This document shows positions 51,128 to 60,441 of a stretch of DNA of 64,000 bases, piece after piece. Numbering within the stretch: the stretch's first letter is position 1; each line of letters begins with the position of its first letter. The notes under the pieces are model-generated. The model saw only the letters and a program-made list of their open reading frames with translations. It had not been told where the DNA came from and did no database searches. This stretch comes from Singulisphaera acidiphila DSM 18658. Its GTDB lineage: Bacteria > Planctomycetota > Planctomycetia > Isosphaerales > Isosphaeraceae. Made by a program: the position numbers and the translations under genes. The DNA is taken from positions 1,364,001 to 1,428,000 of the forward strand of contig NC_019892.1 of assembly GCF_000242455.2 (NCBI RefSeq), read 5' to 3'.

Positions 51128-53719
51128 ATGCACACCCAGGATCTGGAAAGTTCGGATGAGCACGCCACGTTGACGGGGCCGGTCCGCGCCTGGTTTGCCC
51201 ACGCCTTTCCCGGTGGTCCCACCCCGGGGCAGGCCCTGGCCTGGCCGCCGATCGCCGCCGGGGAGCATCTCCTCTTGGTCTCCCCCACGGGAACCGGGAA
51301 GACGCTGGCCGCCTTTCTGGCGATTGTCGACAAGCTCTTTCGTGAACACGCTTCGGGATCACTTTCGGAGGGTCTGCGCTCGGTTTATGTGTCGCCGTTG
51401 CGGAGCCTCGGCTATGACATCGAGCGGAACCTGGCGGAACCGTTGCAAGCGATCCAGCGCTCGCTCGGCTTGGCGGAGAGCCCGATCAAAATCGGGGTTC
51501 GGACGGGCGATACGTCGGCCTACCAGCGTCGGAAGCTGCGCGACAAGCCGCCCCACCTGCTGATCACGACACCCGAGAGTCTTTCACTCATGCTGAGTCA
51601 GGAGGCCTGGCATGACCAATGGCGCGGGGTGCGCCACCTGATCGTCGACGAGGTCCACGCCCTGGCACCCACCAAGCGCGGGGCTGACCTGGCGGTCTCG
51701 CTCGAGCGGCTGGCGGCCAAGGCGGCAGCCGACCCCTGTCGGATTGGCCTTTCCGCCACCTGTCGCCCGGCCGAACCCGTGGCGCGATTCCTGGCCGGTC
51801 CCACGCGGGCTTGCCGGGTCATCGAAGCTCCCCTTCCCAACGACGCTCCGGCCATGGTTCTGGAGGTCGAATCGCTCCTGAAGCCCGATGAGGCCCCGCA
51901 TCGTGGCCTGACCTATCGCCGGCTTTTACGCAGGCTCGAACGGGCCCTGGGCGGGAACCGGACGACGGTCGTTTTCGCGAATACTCGGGCGCTCACCGAG
52001 AAGATCACCCACGACCTGCGGCGAACGATCCAAGGGGGTTCCGAAGCGGTCGCCGCCCATCATTCGGCGCTTGATGCCGACCGCCGCCGGCAGGTCGAAG
52101 CGGCACTGAAGGCCGGCGAGCTGCGCGCGGTGGTCACGAGCACGAGCCTTGAGCTGGGCGTGGATATTGGCTCGGCCGACCTGACGGTCCAGGTCGGTCT
52201 GCCCGGGGGTGTTTCCCGCTGTCTTCAGCGGGTGGGCCGTTCGGGGCACCGGCTGGGAGTTGCCTCGCGGGGGCTCTTGCTGGCGGCGACTCCCGCCGAA
52301 CTGGCTGGTGGAGTGGTGACGGCCGAGGAGGCGCGCCAGGGGCGTGTCGAGCCGCTTCGGCCGATCGCCGCGCCGCTCGACGTGCTCTGCCAGCAGTTGA
52401 TCGGCATGGCCTGTGGTGAAGAGTGGTCGACCGACGCTGCGTTCGACCTGGTCCGCAAGGCCGGGCCGATGGCCGACCTCGCTCGGGCCGATTTCGACCT
52501 CTGCCTCGACTTCTTGGCCGGCGAACTCGCCGCACCTGCTGGAGCTGTGGAGTCAGAGTCCGGTCCTTCCCCGCGCTGGACCGCCCCTCGGCTCTGGAGG
52601 AGACGCGGGCTGTTCGGGCTGAGGAGCCGTCGAGTTGCCCGCTGGTTCCGGAGCAACGTCGGCACGATCCAGTCGGAGGAGTCGGTCCGCGTGCTCGACG
52701 GTGGAGTCGAGGTGGGCACTCTGGAAGGAGCCTATGCCGAGCGGCTCCAGGTCGGCGATAAGTTTTTGCTCGACGGCCGTTCCCTGGAGTTTCGCCGGCT
52801 CGAGGGCCTCATCGTCCACGCCAAGGCGGCGGATGGGGAATCCAGCTTGCCCCGTTGGTCGAGCGATCGGCAATCGCTTTCGGCCGAGTTGGCTCTCGCC
52901 CTGGTTGAGTTCCGTGAGCAGGCCGCTCGGATGCTCGCCGATGGCCCGTCGGCGCTTCGTGGCTGGCTGGGCGAAGTCCACGGTCTCGATCCTCGCGCGG
53001 CCGGCGTGCTGGTCGCCCTGTTTGAGGCTCAGGAACAACTGAGTGAGATTCCGCCTCCTGGGACGTTGCTCGTCGAGGAGTCGCCCCGCGACGACGGCCT
53101 GACCTACACCTTCCATGCCCCTCTGAACCGGTCGGCCTGCGAGGCGCTCGGTCGGGCCACTGCCGCTCGGCTCGGCCGCAGGTTCGGCCGTGACATCGCC
53201 ATGGTCGTCGCCGACCTGGGCTGGTCGATCCGACTCCCTGAGGAGGCACAACTCCAGGCGACGGAGATTGCGGCCCTCCTGACGTCCGTCGGCTTTGCCG
53301 ACGACGTGATGGAGGGGCTCGACCGTGGTGAACTTCCCGCCCGACGGTTTCGACACATTGCCGCGACGGCCCTGATGGTCTTACGGAATCCCGAAGGAGG
53401 ACGACGGCGCGTGGGGGGCCTGCTCTGGGTGAGCCACCGCCTCTATCCGATGGTCAAGGCGCTCTGCCCCGATCACCCCCTGCTCCGTGAGACGCGTCGG
53501 GAGATCCTTGAGGATCTGCTCGACGTGCCTCGAGCCCTCGCCTGGCTGGCGACGCAGCCCGAGGTCCGGTTCCGATCGCTGCCTGGGTTGTCCCCGTTTG
53601 CGGCCGCCTGGGTCGATCCGAGTGAGCCGGAACCCCTGCATTTCGAATCACCCGCCGAGGCGCTCCGGCGGCTCCATGCTCGGCTCAGCACCGAGATCGG
53701 AGGGCATCATTCGGGCTGA
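51128..53719 (+). CDS. Lhr-type DEXH helicase (ligase-associated class)
   Basis: An 863-aa superfamily 2 helicase. SPTGTGKT (Lys58) is motif I, LIVDEVHALAPTKRG (174-188) motif II, GLSAT motif III, and VGRSGHRLG motif VI. The long C-terminal region with WFRSNVGTI and GDKFLLDGRSLEFRR is the Lhr-type winged-helix/beta part. The length matches the DEXH helicases encoded beside a DNA ligase, an exonuclease and the PdeM phosphoesterase in a DNA-damage set. Here only a PdeM-like gene follows, overlapping it. The start codon has no clear ribosome-binding site; AAGGAG is 21 bases upstream, so a later start is possible. Confidence 0.92.
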   Translation: MHTQDLESSDEHATLTGPVRAWFAHAFPGGPTPGQALAWPPIAAGEHLLLVSPTGTGKTLAAFLAIVDKLFREHASGSLSEGLRSVYVSPLRSLGYDIERNLAEPLQAIQRSLGLAESPIKIGVRTGDTSAYQRRKLRDKPPHLLITTPESLSLMLSQEAWHDQWRGVRHLIVDEVHALAPTKRGADLAVSLERLAAKAAADPCRIGLSATCRPAEPVARFLAGPTRACRVIEAPLPNDAPAMVLEVESLLKPDEAPHRGLTYRRLLRRLERALGGNRTTVVFANTRALTEKITHDLRRTIQGGSEAVAAHHSALDADRRRQVEAALKAGELRAVVTSTSLELGVDIGSADLTVQVGLPGGVSRCLQRVGRSGHRLGVASRGLLLAATPAELAGGVVTAEEARQGRVEPLRPIAAPLDVLCQQLIGMACGEEWSTDAAFDLVRKAGPMADLARADFDLCLDFLAGELAAPAGAVESESGPSPRWTAPRLWRRRGLFGLRSRRVARWFRSNVGTIQSEESVRVLDGGVEVGTLEGAYAERLQVGDKFLLDGRSLEFRRLEGLIVHAKAADGESSLPRWSSDRQSLSAELALALVEFREQAARMLADGPSALRGWLGEVHGLDPRAAGVLVALFEAQEQLSEIPPPGTLLVEESPRDDGLTYTFHAPLNRSACEALGRATAARLGRRFGRDIAMVVADLGWSIRLPEEAQLQATEIAALLTSVGFADDVMEGLDRGELPARRFRHIAATALMVLRNPEGGRRRVGGLLWVSHRLYPMVKALCPDHPLLRETRREILEDLLDVPRALAWLATQPEVRFRSLPGLSPFAAAWVDPSEPEPLHFESPAEALRRLHARLSTEIGGHHSG

Positions 53720-54422
53720 CTCCGCGCCCCACTCGCCTGGCTTCCCGGGACCCGACGGCTGGCTCCTTGCGCCCGAAGGGGCGGCCATTCATCTCGCCGA
53801 GCGAACCGCGGTCATTGCCGACGTCCATCTCGGCTATGAATGGGCACGCGCCTCCCGGGGCGACTGCCTGCCTGCCCACTCACTCGCCGAGACGTTGGCG
53901 AAGCTCGCGATCCTTTTCGACCGCTGGCCCGTCAACCGGCTTATCGTCGCTGGCGACCTCGTCGAATCGCCGCTTCCTTGTCGCCGCACCGCGGAAGATC
54001 TTGGCGGCCTGACCCGCTGGCTGGACGCGCGCCAGGTGAGCCTGCTCCTCGTTCACGGCAACCACGACCCCCGTCCGGCGGCCGGCACGCTGCAAACTCA
54101 GGAGGTGGCCGGCTGGACGATCGGTCATGGCCATCGCCCGATCGATGCCCAGCGCTCGATCTCGGGGCACATTCACCCCGTCTTGCGCGTGGGGGCGGTC
54201 ACGGCCCCCTGCTTTCTCGTTGGCCAGCGAACGATCATTCTGCCCGCCTTCTCGCCCAACGCGGCGGGATGGAACGTCATGGCGGGGTTCCCCGAATTGC
54301 CGAGGCCCGTTGAACCCCTGCGCTGTATTGCGGGCGCGGGGGGGGAACTCCTTGACTTCGGCCTGATATCGACGCTTCCTGTTCGCCTCAGAGCCCCAAG
54401 GGGAGGAGAAGTCTCAGCCTGA
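53676..54422 (+). CDS. pdeM: PdeM-like metallophosphoesterase (ligase-associated)
   Basis: A 248-aa calcineurin-type phosphoesterase. Metal-site motifs are in order: VIADVHLGYE, LIVAGDLVES, LLVHGNHDPRP and SGHIHPVLR. These match PdeM, the nuclease partner of Lhr helicases in bacterial DNA-damage clusters, with the usual length near 220-250 aa. The start is unclear. The ATG at 53676 overlaps the helicase by 44 bp but has a weak leader. GGAGG at about 53701 points to a non-standard ATT/ATC just after it, giving a 235-240-aa protein. Overlap argues for coupled expression. Confidence 0.88.
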   Translation: MLGSAPRSEGIIRADSAPHSPGFPGPDGWLLAPEGAAIHLAERTAVIADVHLGYEWARASRGDCLPAHSLAETLAKLAILFDRWPVNRLIVAGDLVESPLPCRRTAEDLGGLTRWLDARQVSLLLVHGNHDPRPAAGTLQTQEVAGWTIGHGHRPIDAQRSISGHIHPVLRVGAVTAPCFLVGQRTIILPAFSPNAAGWNVMAGFPELPRPVEPLRCIAGAGGELLDFGLISTLPVRLRAPRGGEVSA

Positions 54423-54626
54423 TCGACATCGTGAGCGACGCCCTGGAACCGGTCCGTCGTGAATCTTCCTTGAGTTCGAGAGTTCCCCAAGGTCCAGCCT
54501 TACGGAAATTGCGGATTCTTTGGTCCTGGCCATCATTTCGCTTTGCCATTTCGGCCGATACACTCACGGTTGAGGAGTGCGCAAAACTCCAACAATTGGC
54601 TGCATTCGGGAGGAGAAATCCGTCTC

Positions 54627-55841
54627 ATGCGTAAGCCTTATCCTTGCGGTGGCCTGGGCCGTCGCCAGTTCCTGGCGAGTGCCGCGGCCTTGCCCACCCT
54701 GATTGGCCTGAACGTTTCGGCGGCCGAACCCGAGGCGGTCAAGGATCCTGACGTCGTACTCGGGAAGCTCGGGCTGCCGGGCCCCTACCCCGGCCGGGTC
54801 ATCGAAGCACGCAACCCCGCGATGATCAAGGAAGGGGTCAAGAACCGCGATGCGATCAAGGCGACTCTCGCCCGAGGGATGAAAGAACTGACCGGTGCCG
54901 ATGACGACGTCGAGGCCTGGCGCTCGTTCTTCGAACCGGGCGATGTCGTCGGGATCAAAATGAACCCGGTCGGCAACCCCCTCGCCAATACCTCGAGCGA
55001 ACTGATGCTCGAGGTCATCGAAGGCCTGAAAGCGGCCGGGGTCAAGACTCGAGATATGTTCGTCTTCGAGCGTTACAAGCAGGAGTTCATGGCCGCCGGA
55101 ATGCACAAGGACGTCCCCGACGGCGTGCGCTGGGGGGGCCTGACTCCGGAAGACGACCCGAGCCAACTCCAACTGAGCTGGCCTGGAGATGACCCGATTG
55201 CTGGTTATGATCCAGATGAGTACATGACGATGCAGTTGGTCCATCGGGGCAGCGACCCGAAGGACGACCGCACGCTCCGGTCTCACCTGGGATTGCTCGT
55301 CACCAAGCGGGTCAACAAGCTTGTCCTGCTTCCCGTGCTCAAGGACCACGGCTCGGCGGGGGTGACCGGCGCTCTCAAGAACATGAGCCACGGCCTGGTC
55401 AACAACGTCGCTCGTTCGCATAGTACGCCCGACACCAACGCGTGCAACCAGTTCATCCCCCAGGTGGTCAGCCATCCGATCCTTCGCAAGAAGTGCGTCC
55501 TCCAGATCCTCGACGGCATCAAGGGCGTGTTTCAAAAGGGGCCGTTCGGGCGCGACGCTCAGTTTGTCTGGGAGTACAACGCACTCCTGCTTGCGACGGA
55601 CCCGGTCGCCCTCGATCACGTCGAGTGGCGGATCATCGATGCCCGTCGGAAAGAGGAGAAGCTTCCTCCCGTCGCCGGGACCGGCAAAGCGGCCCTCGAT
55701 CCGCTCGGTACCGAGGGCTTCGACATTCGCCAACCGCAGCATATTGCCCTGGCGGGCAACCTCGGGCTCGGCCGGTTCGACTTCAACTCCCCGCAAGGAC
55801 GCCGTCGCTCGATCGACCACCGGATTATCGACGTGAGCTGA
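54627..55841 (+). CDS. Tat-exported DUF362 protein
   Basis: A 404-aa protein with a twin-arginine signal (GGLGRRQFLASAAALPTLIG) and a DUF362 domain (FEPGDVVGIKMNPVGNPLAN, LVLLPVLKDHGSAGVTGALK, LLLATDPVALDHVEWRIID). DUF362 proteins have unknown enzyme activity; some carry ferredoxin motifs, but no Cys cluster is present here. GGAGGAG about 11 bases upstream supports the ATG. It is followed by a bidirectional hairpin. Confidence 0.88.
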   Translation: MRKPYPCGGLGRRQFLASAAALPTLIGLNVSAAEPEAVKDPDVVLGKLGLPGPYPGRVIEARNPAMIKEGVKNRDAIKATLARGMKELTGADDDVEAWRSFFEPGDVVGIKMNPVGNPLANTSSELMLEVIEGLKAAGVKTRDMFVFERYKQEFMAAGMHKDVPDGVRWGGLTPEDDPSQLQLSWPGDDPIAGYDPDEYMTMQLVHRGSDPKDDRTLRSHLGLLVTKRVNKLVLLPVLKDHGSAGVTGALKNMSHGLVNNVARSHSTPDTNACNQFIPQVVSHPILRKKCVLQILDGIKGVFQKGPFGRDAQFVWEYNALLLATDPVALDHVEWRIIDARRKEEKLPPVAGTGKAALDPLGTEGFDIRQPQHIALAGNLGLGRFDFNSPQGRRRSIDHRIIDVS

Positions 55842-55870
55842 CCGAGGATTCCTTCGAGTGAATGGAAAAG

Positions 55871-55905
55871 AACGGCGGCCTCCCTGGCCAAGGGAGGCCG
55901 CCGTT
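55871..55905. terminator. Bidirectional GC-rich terminator hairpin
   Basis: AACGGCGGCCTCCCT (55871-55885) pairs with AGGGAGGCCGCCGTT (55891-55905), a perfect 15-bp stem with five-base loop, between the convergent DUF362 gene and lipoprotein gene. Minus-strand tail CTTTTCC, plus-strand tail CTTCG. It likely ends both transcripts. Confidence 0.82.
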
Positions 55906-55978
55906 CTTCGTCAAGGTCGTGCGGGCTGGTCGCGCGACGCGGCTTTACTCATCGGTGGCCAGCCTGGGCGGTGTCGCG

Positions 55979-56428
55979 TCACTTCTTGAGTGCAAATTCA
56001 AGATTGGATGATCCGTCTGCCGGCACGTCGGTCTCCAGCTTGGATTTGGTGTTGAATTGAGACGGGACCGGATCAGGGGTGACCTTGGGAGTACCGCCAG
56101 GCTGGGTCCCCTCGCTGATCTTCACGATCGGGCGGCCGGAAATGCGGACGAGATATTTACCGGCCACTGGTCCTTGAGTTTTATCGATCGCGAACTTCCC
56201 TTGATGAATCTCCCCCGCCGCCGTTGGTCCTTTCGTGTCCGCGGCGGGGTCGAGCTGAATCGTTCCCTCTGACAGCGGGTTGCCGTCCAGGGTGACGGTC
56301 CCCGCGACCGCGACTCTGGTATAGGGGTCGGCGGGAGCCGACGAGTCGGTACCGCAGCCTCCGAGCGGGAGTGTGGCTAGCAGAAGCAGGGAGGCGGGGC
56401 GGAATCTGTTCAGGCGGATCAATTGCAT
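55979..56428 (-). CDS. Lipoprotein with transthyretin-like beta domain
   Basis: A 149-aa lipoprotein. The signal peptide ends in ATLPLGGCGTDSS, with a lipobox Cys. The mature part (VAVAGTVTLDGNPLSEGTIQ, GKYLVRISGRPIVKI) looks like a carboxypeptidase-regulatory/transthyretin-like beta-sandwich that is abundant in Planctomycetes. The ATG at 56428 is chosen because it places the lipobox at the right distance. 97 bp downstream of the DUF1559 gene on the same strand, so possibly co-transcribed; such pairs are common in this phylum. Role unknown. Confidence 0.86.
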   Translation of the reverse strand: MQLIRLNRFRPASLLLLATLPLGGCGTDSSAPADPYTRVAVAGTVTLDGNPLSEGTIQLDPAADTKGPTAAGEIHQGKFAIDKTQGPVAGKYLVRISGRPIVKISEGTQPGGTPKVTPDPVPSQFNTKSKLETDVPADGSSNLEFALKK

Positions 56429-56525
56429 GAGTAGGGCTCTAAAAGAAACCTCGAATCCAATCCCAAAGGTGTCAATGCCTCGGGCCGGCAGCAAAGGAGA
56501 TTGGTGGTCGACCCGAGGTTCGCGA

Positions 56526-57533
56526 TCAGAGCGCGTCGGAGCTGATCACCTCGCCGCCCTGGCTGGTGCCGATGGCCATCCAGGTGAGGATGTTGATCGA
56601 GTTCTTGACGAACCGGACGCTGCCGTCGCACATCGTGGCGTTCACCCCGCCGGAGTGGTAGCTTCGTGCTCCGAAGTAGACGACGTTATTCTGCGCCCCG
56701 GAAGGCATGTAGCCGCCGTTACACGGTGGGTTTTGGACGGCACATCCGCCGTTCCCCATGGCGTCGGGGAAGGTGCTATTCGGCGCGATGATGGTGTTGA
56801 AATTCGAGGAGGGCCCCCACCAGGTGAATCCCCGGAGGTCGCCGTCATTTTGCGGAGCGGCGATCCGGAGCTCCGAAGCCATCAGCGTGTTGCTCAGGCC
56901 GTCGGTCACCGACGCGATCGAGGCCGTGGGGAGCTTGACGAAACCGAGTGCATAGCCCGGGATGTCGATATAAGGTGAGCCGATGTCGGTGAACGGTGCG
57001 CCTTTGAATGTGACGAGGATCGCCGCGTTGGAGGGGCTCGGAATGCTATACGTCGTGGTCTGCGCCTGGTCGGTCTGGCCGTAGTTGACGACGTAGTTGT
57101 GATACCGCGCGGAGTCCGTACGGCGCATCCCACCGCTGGGATCGGTCGGGCAGACATAGGCATTGACCCGGCTGGAGGTTACCGTCGAGTTGGCCACGCC
57201 GTAGTAGCGAAATGGGCTGTCCGCATTGGGGTTGCTCGGATCGTTATTGCCAGCGGTGTTCCAGGCATTGAAGAGGGCCTGTTGCTCGATGAACGGCAGG
57301 ATGAAGACGCCCCACGTTCCCCAGCAGCAACCTTTCTCGCCCGGCGGGAAGCTCCCGTTGGCGCTCTCGTAGTTCATGACCCCAAGGCCGATCTGCTTCA
57401 GGTTATTAATGCATTGGGCCCGGCGCGCCGCCTCGCGGGCCGCCTGAACGGCGGGCAACAGCAGGGCGATCAGGACGGCAATAATCGCGATCACCACCAA
57501 GAGCTCGATCAGCGTAAAACCACGTCTTCGCAT
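56526..57533 (-). CDS. DUF1559 prepilin-like exported protein
   Basis: A 335-aa protein with the type IV prepilin-like N-terminus [20 protein letters not shown] followed by [19 protein letters not shown]. The processing site is G|FTLIE. The C-terminal part has the DUF1559 H-x-G-G region ([20 protein letters not shown]) typical of planctomycetes, where dozens of paralogues occur per genome. It probably assembles into pseudopilus-like or surface structures, but none has been assigned an exact role that I can cite. GGAG six bases upstream fixes the ATG at 57533. A palindrome and -10-like box lie upstream. Confidence 0.95.
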   Translation of the reverse strand: MRRRGFTLIELLVVIAIIAVLIALLLPAVQAAREAARRAQCINNLKQIGLGVMNYESANGSFPPGEKGCCWGTWGVFILPFIEQQALFNAWNTAGNNDPSNPNADSPFRYYGVANSTVTSSRVNAYVCPTDPSGGMRRTDSARYHNYVVNYGQTDQAQTTTYSIPSPSNAAILVTFKGAPFTDIGSPYIDIPGYALGFVKLPTASIASVTDGLSNTLMASELRIAAPQNDGDLRGFTWWGPSSNFNTIIAPNSTFPDAMGNGGCAVQNPPCNGGYMPSGAQNNVVYFGARSYHSGGVNATMCDGSVRFVKNSINILTWMAIGTSQGGEVISSDAL

Positions 57534-57570
57534 CGAAGTCTCCTTTCCGGGCGTACTAACGGAATACATG

Positions 57571-57597
57571 AATATAGTTTTGTCCTGATTTCAGGAC
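57571..57597 (-). promoter_or_regulatory. Candidate promoter and operator of the DUF1559 gene
   Basis: On the minus strand GTCCTGA, AA, TCAGGAC is a perfect 7+7 palindrome (57582-57597), and five bases downstream of it is TATATT (57571-57576), a good -10 match. A repressor at the palindrome would cover the -35 to -10 interval. The start codon is about 40 bp away. The -35 box itself is not clear. Confidence 0.5.
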
Positions 57598-58354
57598 GGT
57601 GGGGGGCATTTAAACCGTGGTCCGAGGCCCAGTGAGCACCCACGCAACAGAATCGGATTGTTCTGGACGTGAAGCCTCGGTGTTTCCGTTTCTAAAGGAA
57701 TACACTTACCCGAGACAAACGTCCTCAAGGGTGCATTTGCCCAGTTCAGCGAATAAGTCATCTAGCTCGAAGGCCGAGGCTTAAGGCAACAAGATGGCGA
57801 AACACACTTGTCAAATGCGTTACGCGTGGCAACCTGTTTTCCTGCTGGTGGAGCCGTTTCTTCGCCAAGCCGAGACTTGAACAGGGGGGGAAGTCGGTCG
57901 TACTAAAAATGAAGACCTGTAATTTTGTGTGCTCTGTGACTGCTACTTGGAATCGGGGAGAGGACGACTGGCCGGAAAAATTCACCTAATGAATTAGGGA
58001 ATATAAAGCGTCTTCAGATATCTATTTAACCGGTTGCAGTGTCCTTGTCAAAATAATTGCCAGCACGTGATGGATAATTTTTGGGGGGCGTGAGTGATGT
58101 CGTGCTGACATGATAAGACGGATTTACAATGTGGCACGGCATTGCCGAGACGTCGGTGGATCATGGTTGAAAGCATCGTGCTTGGGTGATCGCCGTTGGC
58201 AAGGAGAGGGAGGGGGCATTCTTGACCGGGGCTGCGGAAACGGGAACTTGGGGCTTTGCTCCCGAACCCCCTTCCCTTCTCGGCACGCGACGAACCACGA
58301 GAGGTTCGGAACCGGTGTGGCGAATATGTAATGAGAGAACGTGGTGAAACGAAA
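57598..58354. other. Large intergenic region, 757 bp
   Basis: No supported gene. Base composition is visibly lower in GC than the surroundings, with several AT-rich patches (around 57765, 57905 and 58000-58030). Two of the open frames (57758-57985 minus, 58110-58331 plus) have no motifs or ribosome-binding sites. A GC-rich stretch near 58215-58280 can fold, but not as a clear RNA gene. Confidence 0.55.
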
Positions 58355-58391
58355 CAGCGGCGGCATCCCTGGGTGAGGGATACCGCCGCTG
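58355..58391 (-). terminator. Terminator of the YTV gene
   Basis: CAGCGGCGGCATCCCT (58355-58370) pairs with AGGGATACCGCCGCTG (58376-58391) with one mismatch, 45 bp after the stop of the gene at 58436-59911. Minus-strand tail is TTTCGTTTC. Similar in design to the hairpins at 41879 and 55871. Confidence 0.82.
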
Positions 58392-58435
58392 CTCGTCAAT
58401 GCGGGCGGGAAGTCCGAACTTAACCGGAGTCAAGC

Positions 58436-59911
58436 TCAGGGGCAGGTCAGGCAGGCGGGGACGGCCACGGGGACATAGGTGCAGGTCTGTACGGGAATCT
58501 GCCGGGCCACCTGGCGGGCGACGCAACGGTTCACCGTGACGGGGACCTGTTCGGGGACGCAGATCGGGACCTGTCGCGCGGCCGTTTCGGCGACCATTCG
58601 GCAGGTGGTGACGGGGACCATCTCGGTCCGTTCTTCGGCGACCATCTGGCAGGTGGTGACGGGGATGTTCTCCACCTTCTCTTCGCAGACCATCTGGCAG
58701 GTGGTGACGGGGATGTTCTCGACCCGCTCCTCATTGACCATCGTGCAGGTGCGCACTTCGTAGGGCTCGGTCCGTTCTTCGGCGACCATCTGGCAGGTGG
58801 TGACGGGGACGTTCTCCACCCGCTCTTCGCAGACCATCTGGCAGGTGGTGACGGGGATGTTCTCCACCTTCTCTTCGCAGACCATCTGGCAGGTGGTGAC
58901 GGGGATGTTCTCGACCCGCTCCTCGGCCACCATCGTGCAGGTCTGAACCGGGATCTGGCGGGTCACCGTCTCGGAGACATAGCTCGTCTCGGAGATGTCG
59001 CGCACCACCGGTCGAGAAACGAAGACCGACTGGCAGACGGTACGGGGGGGGCACTGGACGGCCACCGTGGCGACGGTCGCGTAGGCACGTCTCTTGTGGT
59101 GGAGGAAGCCGAACAGCCGGCCTGTCCTGGGGGCACACGGGTCAACCGGGGCGCAGACCGGCTGCTCGACGACCGGGCCGGGGACCTCGACCATCTGTCG
59201 CTCGAAGTAGCCGCACTCTTCCACGACCTGACGGACCGTGGTGACGGGCTTGCAGACCGTGTAGTTCTGCGAAACCATGCTTGTCTGCATCACCGGCCGC
59301 ATCACGGTGTAACGTCGCTGGGTGTTGGTGGTCTGGTAGACCGGTCGGCTGACGGTGTAACGTCGCTGGGTGTTGGTGGTCTGGTAGACCGGTCGGCTGA
59401 CGGTGTAGCGGCGCTGCACGGACGACGTCTGGTAGACGGGCCGCATCACCGTATACTTCCGCTCCAGACGCTGAGTCTGGTAGACCGGTCGGCTGACGGT
59501 GTAACGTCGCTGGGTGTTGGTGGTCTGGTAGACCGGTCGGCTGACGGTGTAGCGGCGCTGGGTGTTGGTGGTCTGGTAGACCGGGCGCATCACCGTGTAC
59601 CGCCGAGCGACCTGGGTGGTCTCGGACACGGGCCGCATCACCGTGTAGTTCTCGGTCCGATACCCTTGACGGTAGCGGGTCTCCATCACTGTGGTCGGCT
59701 GGTTCTCATAAACCGTTTCAAAGACGGTTTGCATCACCGTCTGGTACTGCGGGACCAGGCTCACGACGTTGCACTGAGCCTGGACGACAGGAGCCGGTGC
59801 ACAGCTTGTACAGGCCCCCCCGCCGTACGTGGCCAAGGCTGGGCTCGCAAGCCCCCACAGCGCCAAGGCCGCGCCCGCAATGGGACGCATCACTCTCATG
59901 GACTCCGACAT
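58436..59911 (-). CDS. YTV-repeat cell-wall-type protein with two classes of 16-residue repeat
   Basis: A 491-aa exported protein: signal peptide (IAGAALALWGLASPALA), a Cys-rich head (GGGACTSCAPAPV), then nine 16-residue YTV repeats at residues 87-230 (RRYTVSRPVYQTTNTQ), a Cys/Pro spacer, and eight 16-residue repeats of a second kind at 318-445 (ENIPVTTCQMVCEEKV), most with one or two Cys. The end is Cys-containing too. YTV repeats were described in Rhodopirellula baltica and are found in planctomycete wall fractions. The alternating pattern suggests beta-strands and disulfide cross-links. GGAG six bases upstream of the ATG. A terminator follows. Expected to be a structural envelope protein. 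Confidence 0.92.
   Translation of the reverse strand: MSESMRVMRPIAGAALALWGLASPALATYGGGACTSCAPAPVVQAQCNVVSLVPQYQTVMQTVFETVYENQPTTVMETRYRQGYRTENYTVMRPVSETTQVARRYTVMRPVYQTTNTQRRYTVSRPVYQTTNTQRRYTVSRPVYQTQRLERKYTVMRPVYQTSSVQRRYTVSRPVYQTTNTQRRYTVSRPVYQTTNTQRRYTVMRPVMQTSMVSQNYTVCKPVTTVRQVVEECGYFERQMVEVPGPVVEQPVCAPVDPCAPRTGRLFGFLHHKRRAYATVATVAVQCPPRTVCQSVFVSRPVVRDISETSYVSETVTRQIPVQTCTMVAEERVENIPVTTCQMVCEEKVENIPVTTCQMVCEERVENVPVTTCQMVAEERTEPYEVRTCTMVNEERVENIPVTTCQMVCEEKVENIPVTTCQMVAEERTEMVPVTTCRMVAETAARQVPICVPEQVPVTVNRCVARQVARQIPVQTCTYVPVAVPACLTCP
58577..58960. repeat. Eight 48-bp repeats encoding the Cys-type units
   Basis: Exactly 8 x 48 bp. Several copies are identical over 30 bases or more (for example the ATCTGGCAGGTGGTGACGGG segments). 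Confidence 0.92.
59222..59653. repeat. Nine 48-bp repeats encoding the YTV units
   Basis: Exactly 9 x 48 bp. Copies near 59330 and 59378 are almost identical, and so are those near 59475 and 59523. The pattern suggests recent duplication or gene conversion. Confidence 0.93.
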
Positions 59912-60441
59912 GCGTTTCTCCTCGACGATGTAAGCGGGCTTCCCTGTTGTCTGCGCGAGTGGTGTCAAACGGCCCAAGACGGAGAGCCATGTCTCGTCCC
60001 TGAGATCGTCCTCCCCCGAGTCCTTTTGGATTGTCCCAAAGTCGCACTCGATCGGGCGGGGCGCGTTTCATCACTCTGAAACGCCCCTACGATCAGTATA
60101 ACATGGGCAAATTGGGAGGTTAGCGGGAAAACGATTTTTTCCGGAATTCCGGAGCGTTTTCCGCCGATATAAAGAAGTTCGGCCGGAACCGGGCTTCTTC
60201 ACTCGGCCTGGGCGCTTCAGAGAGCAACCCTCGCGCCATTCCCATTCTCACCCCCTTTGAATCCTGGCGCAGCCGGTCAGCGGCGCGGCAGGAATCTTCC
60301 CGAATCCGGTGGCCCATGTTCCTGATTTTGCCCGCAGGAAAGGACTTTCTCTCCGTCAGACAGAGCCGGCGCATCTCCGGCAATCGGATTACCACGGATT
60401 TTCGTCGCGACTGAGGGGGGCTTTCGTTAAGTACGAATTTT
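59912..60441. other. Intergenic region, 530 bp
   Basis: Upstream of the YTV gene and downstream of the HEAT-repeat gene (both minus). A frame at 60120-60395 (minus) is not supported. AT-rich segments at 60100-60150 and near 60425-60440 could be promoter. No terminator with T-run found for the HEAT gene. Confidence 0.55.

Noticed and set aside
54564..55820. 418-aa open frame on the minus strand
   Set aside because: Antisense to the DUF362 gene, which has a Tat signal and ribosome-binding site.
58577..59653. 48-bp repeats considered as a CRISPR or intergenic array
   Set aside because: They are exact codon multiples within one long gene and have no unique spacers.
60120..60395. 91-aa frame on the minus strand
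   Set aside because: No ribosome-binding site and no motif; lies in the leader region of the YTV gene.
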